Positions 7,451 to 8,803 of a stretch of 8,803 nt of DNA are shown piece after piece. The stretch is from positions 1-8,803 of the forward strand of contig JAQCDI010000088.1 of NCBI GenBank assembly GCA_027620595.1, in the 5' to 3' direction. The notes under the pieces are model-generated. The model was not told the DNA's origin and did no database searches. It saw only the letters and a list, made by a program, of their open reading frames with translations. The position numbers were made by a program, and so were the translations under genes. The DNA is from Bacteroidota bacterium (GTDB taxonomy: Bacteria; Bacteroidota; Rhodothermia; Rhodothermales; UBA10348). Numbering within the stretch: the first letter of the stretch is position 1; each line of letters opens with the position of its first letter.

Positions 7451-7454
7451 AACC

Positions 7455-8729
7455 ATGGATAACAACTTGTTCAGCAGCCATTTCGCGTTCGACGACGCGG
7501 AAAATGAAGAGGCCAAAATCTGCGTCGTCGGCGTAGGTGGCGGTGGCGGCAATGCCGTCAACAACATGATCAGCAAGGGCATCACCGGCGTGGAATTCTA
7601 CGCCATCAACACGGATTCCCAGGCGCTCGATGCCAACCTGGCTCCCTACAAGATCCAGGCCGGACGCGGTCTGACGAAGGGGCTGGGAGCAGGGGCACGT
7701 CCCGGTGTCGGCGCAGAAGCCATCGAAGAAAGTCGGCATGAGCTCGAAGAGGCCATGCGCGGATTCGACATGGTTTTCATCACGGCCGGCATGGGGGGTG
7801 GCACCGGAACGGGTGGGGCGCCCATCGTGGCCGCCATCGCCAAGGATCTGGGGATCCTCTCGGTGGCCATTGTAACAAAGCCGTTCCTTTGCGAGGGACC
7901 GCGTCGTTCGAAATCGGCCGAGGCCGGTATCGATCTGCTCAAGCAGAACGTGGATACCCTGATCGTCATCCCCAACGAGCGGTTGCTCGACATCGCGGGA
8001 GATGACACGTCGATGCTCGAAGCCTTCGGCAAGGCCGACGATGTTCTCTACAACGCTACACGCGGAATTTCCGACCTGATCACGGTCCACGGACTGATCA
8101 ACCTGGACTTTGCCGATGTCAAGACCACCATGCGCAGTGGCGGCACGGCCCTGATGGGCGCGGCCACGGCTTCCGGGGAAAACCGCGCCGAGCGGGCGGC
8201 CCGCGAGGCGCTCTCGAGCCCGCTGCTCGACGGGTTGACCATCAATGGAGCCCGCAACGTGCTGGTCAACATCACGGCAGGCCCCAGCCTGGGGATCCGG
8301 GAGGCCACGAAGGCCACGGCCATCATCCAGGAGGAAGCCGGAGACGATGTCGAAGTCATCTTCGGTACGGTCATCGACGAGCGGATGGCCGACGACCTGC
8401 GCATCACCGTGATTGCCACGGGATTCGAAAAGGCCAAGACCCAGGCCGTCCCGAAGCCGCGGGAAGTCAAGCTGGATGTCACCCCGCGCTATACGCAGAC
8501 GGCCATCCCGTACAAGGGAGAGGAAGGGCTTCGGGAGCTGGATACCCCGGCCTACGAACGCCGTGGTTCGCGTCTGGGGCTGGGCGGTGACGGAGGCGCA
8601 GAGCCCGATCCGGCCGAACGCCCGACGCGCGTGCGTCGGCTGAATGTGGAGGAAATCTCCCGCAAGGATGAGGAAGGCTCATCCCGGGAGGCCGAAGTGC
8701 CGGCGTTCCTGCGCAAGATGATGGACTGA
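7455..8729 (+). CDS. ftsZ: FtsZ, tubulin-like cell division GTPase
   Basis: Cytoplasmic GTPase that polymerises into the Z-ring at midcell. It is 424 aa. The GTP-binding domain starts at about residue 20 with KICVVGVGGGGGNAVNNM (21-38) and INTDSQAL (51-58). The tubulin signature is GMGGGTGTGGAPIVA (112-126), followed by TKPFLCEGPRR (141-151) and VIPNERLL (171-178). The T7 synergy loop GLINLDFADVKT (213-224) keeps the catalytic aspartates D218 and D221. The C-terminal GTPase-activating domain runs to about 325 (LRITVIATGF, 315-324). After it comes a charged, probably disordered linker (about 325-412) and the C-terminal peptide EVPAFLRKMMD (414-424), which binds FtsA and other partners. Unusual points are Cys146, where the family normally has an aromatic residue (F-x-F-E-G), and a second peptide-like motif, LDTPAYERR (362-370), inside the linker. 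All catalytic residues are intact. Confidence 0.98.
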   Translation: MDNNLFSSHFAFDDAENEEAKICVVGVGGGGGNAVNNMISKGITGVEFYAINTDSQALDANLAPYKIQAGRGLTKGLGAGARPGVGAEAIEESRHELEEAMRGFDMVFITAGMGGGTGTGGAPIVAAIAKDLGILSVAIVTKPFLCEGPRRSKSAEAGIDLLKQNVDTLIVIPNERLLDIAGDDTSMLEAFGKADDVLYNATRGISDLITVHGLINLDFADVKTTMRSGGTALMGAATASGENRAERAAREALSSPLLDGLTINGARNVLVNITAGPSLGIREATKATAIIQEEAGDDVEVIFGTVIDERMADDLRITVIATGFEKAKTQAVPKPREVKLDVTPRYTQTAIPYKGEEGLRELDTPAYERRGSRLGLGGDGGAEPDPAERPTRVRRLNVEEISRKDEEGSSREAEVPAFLRKMMD

Positions 8730-8803
8730 TCCATATTCCGGAGCCCTGACCTGCGGCCTGTCTCCGAAGGGTCGTTGTGTCCGCTGGCTCCGAATCCCAT
8801 CGA
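8730..8803. other. non-coding tail after ftsZ with an inverted repeat
   Basis: No gene is supported in the last 74 bases. They contain CGGAGCC (8739-8745) complementary to GGCTCCG (8786-8792). The outer ATT (8735-8737) and AAT (8793-8795) extend the pairing past one unpaired C (8738), around a loop of 40 nt. No T-run is seen before the window ends. It could be part of a 3' end structure for the dcw transcript or the leader of the next gene. The cut-off prevents a decision. Confidence 0.35.

Noticed and set aside
7367..7454. Dedicated ftsZ promoter in the ftsA-ftsZ gap
   Set aside because: Neither a sigma-70-like -35/-10 pair nor a Bacteroidota TAnnTTTG element with an upstream TTTG could be placed. 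The nearest match overlaps the Shine-Dalgarno. A promoter inside ftsA cannot be excluded.
8552..8800. Minus-strand ORF covering the ftsZ 3' end and the tail
   Set aside because: It lies mostly opposite ftsZ coding sequence, has no recognisable domain or ribosome binding site, and is Ser/Arg-rich, as expected for a shadow frame.

Overview
The window is the distal half of a division and cell wall (dcw) cluster from a GC-rich bacterium. All eight genes are on the + strand, in the order mraY (3' end only), murD, ftsW, murG, murC, ftsQ, ftsA, ftsZ. No ddl or murB lies between murC and ftsQ. The gene order together with sequence signatures points to the Bacteroidota sensu lato, most plausibly a GC-rich branch such as Rhodothermota. 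The signatures are SPNVAEDHQTKN in MurG, a QAKxAIA / GPGKS / YNDFIFA loop in FtsW, and VNDSKATNVNAVWYALES in MurD. The taxon is an inference from recalled family patterns, not a search result.

Layout: 1-159 is the last 52 codons of mraY. Positions 159-5333 carry the lipid II part (murD, ftsW, murG, murC), with 1-nt or 4-nt overlaps at three of its four upstream junctions and a 50-nt gap before ftsW. ftsQ overlaps the end of murC by 11 nt. ftsA follows after 13 nt and ftsZ after 88 nt. The last 74 bases hold no gene. No mobile element, RNA gene or CRISPR array is visible, and no gene shows a frameshift or truncation apart from mraY at the window edge.

The products form one pathway. MurC and MurD build the UDP-MurNAc peptide, MraY moves it to the lipid carrier, MurG adds GlcNAc to make lipid II, and FtsW polymerises glycan at the septum. 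FtsQ, FtsA and FtsZ form the divisome scaffold that positions this synthesis.

This is a largely ordinary, well-conserved region, and I see no undescribed system in it. The points worth a second look are small. Short inverted repeats sit at every non-overlapping gene junction, the strongest being two 10-bp palindromes at the end of ftsQ. Use of Shine-Dalgarno sequences is uneven. FtsZ carries two C-terminal-peptide-like motifs and an unusual cysteine in an otherwise aromatic position.
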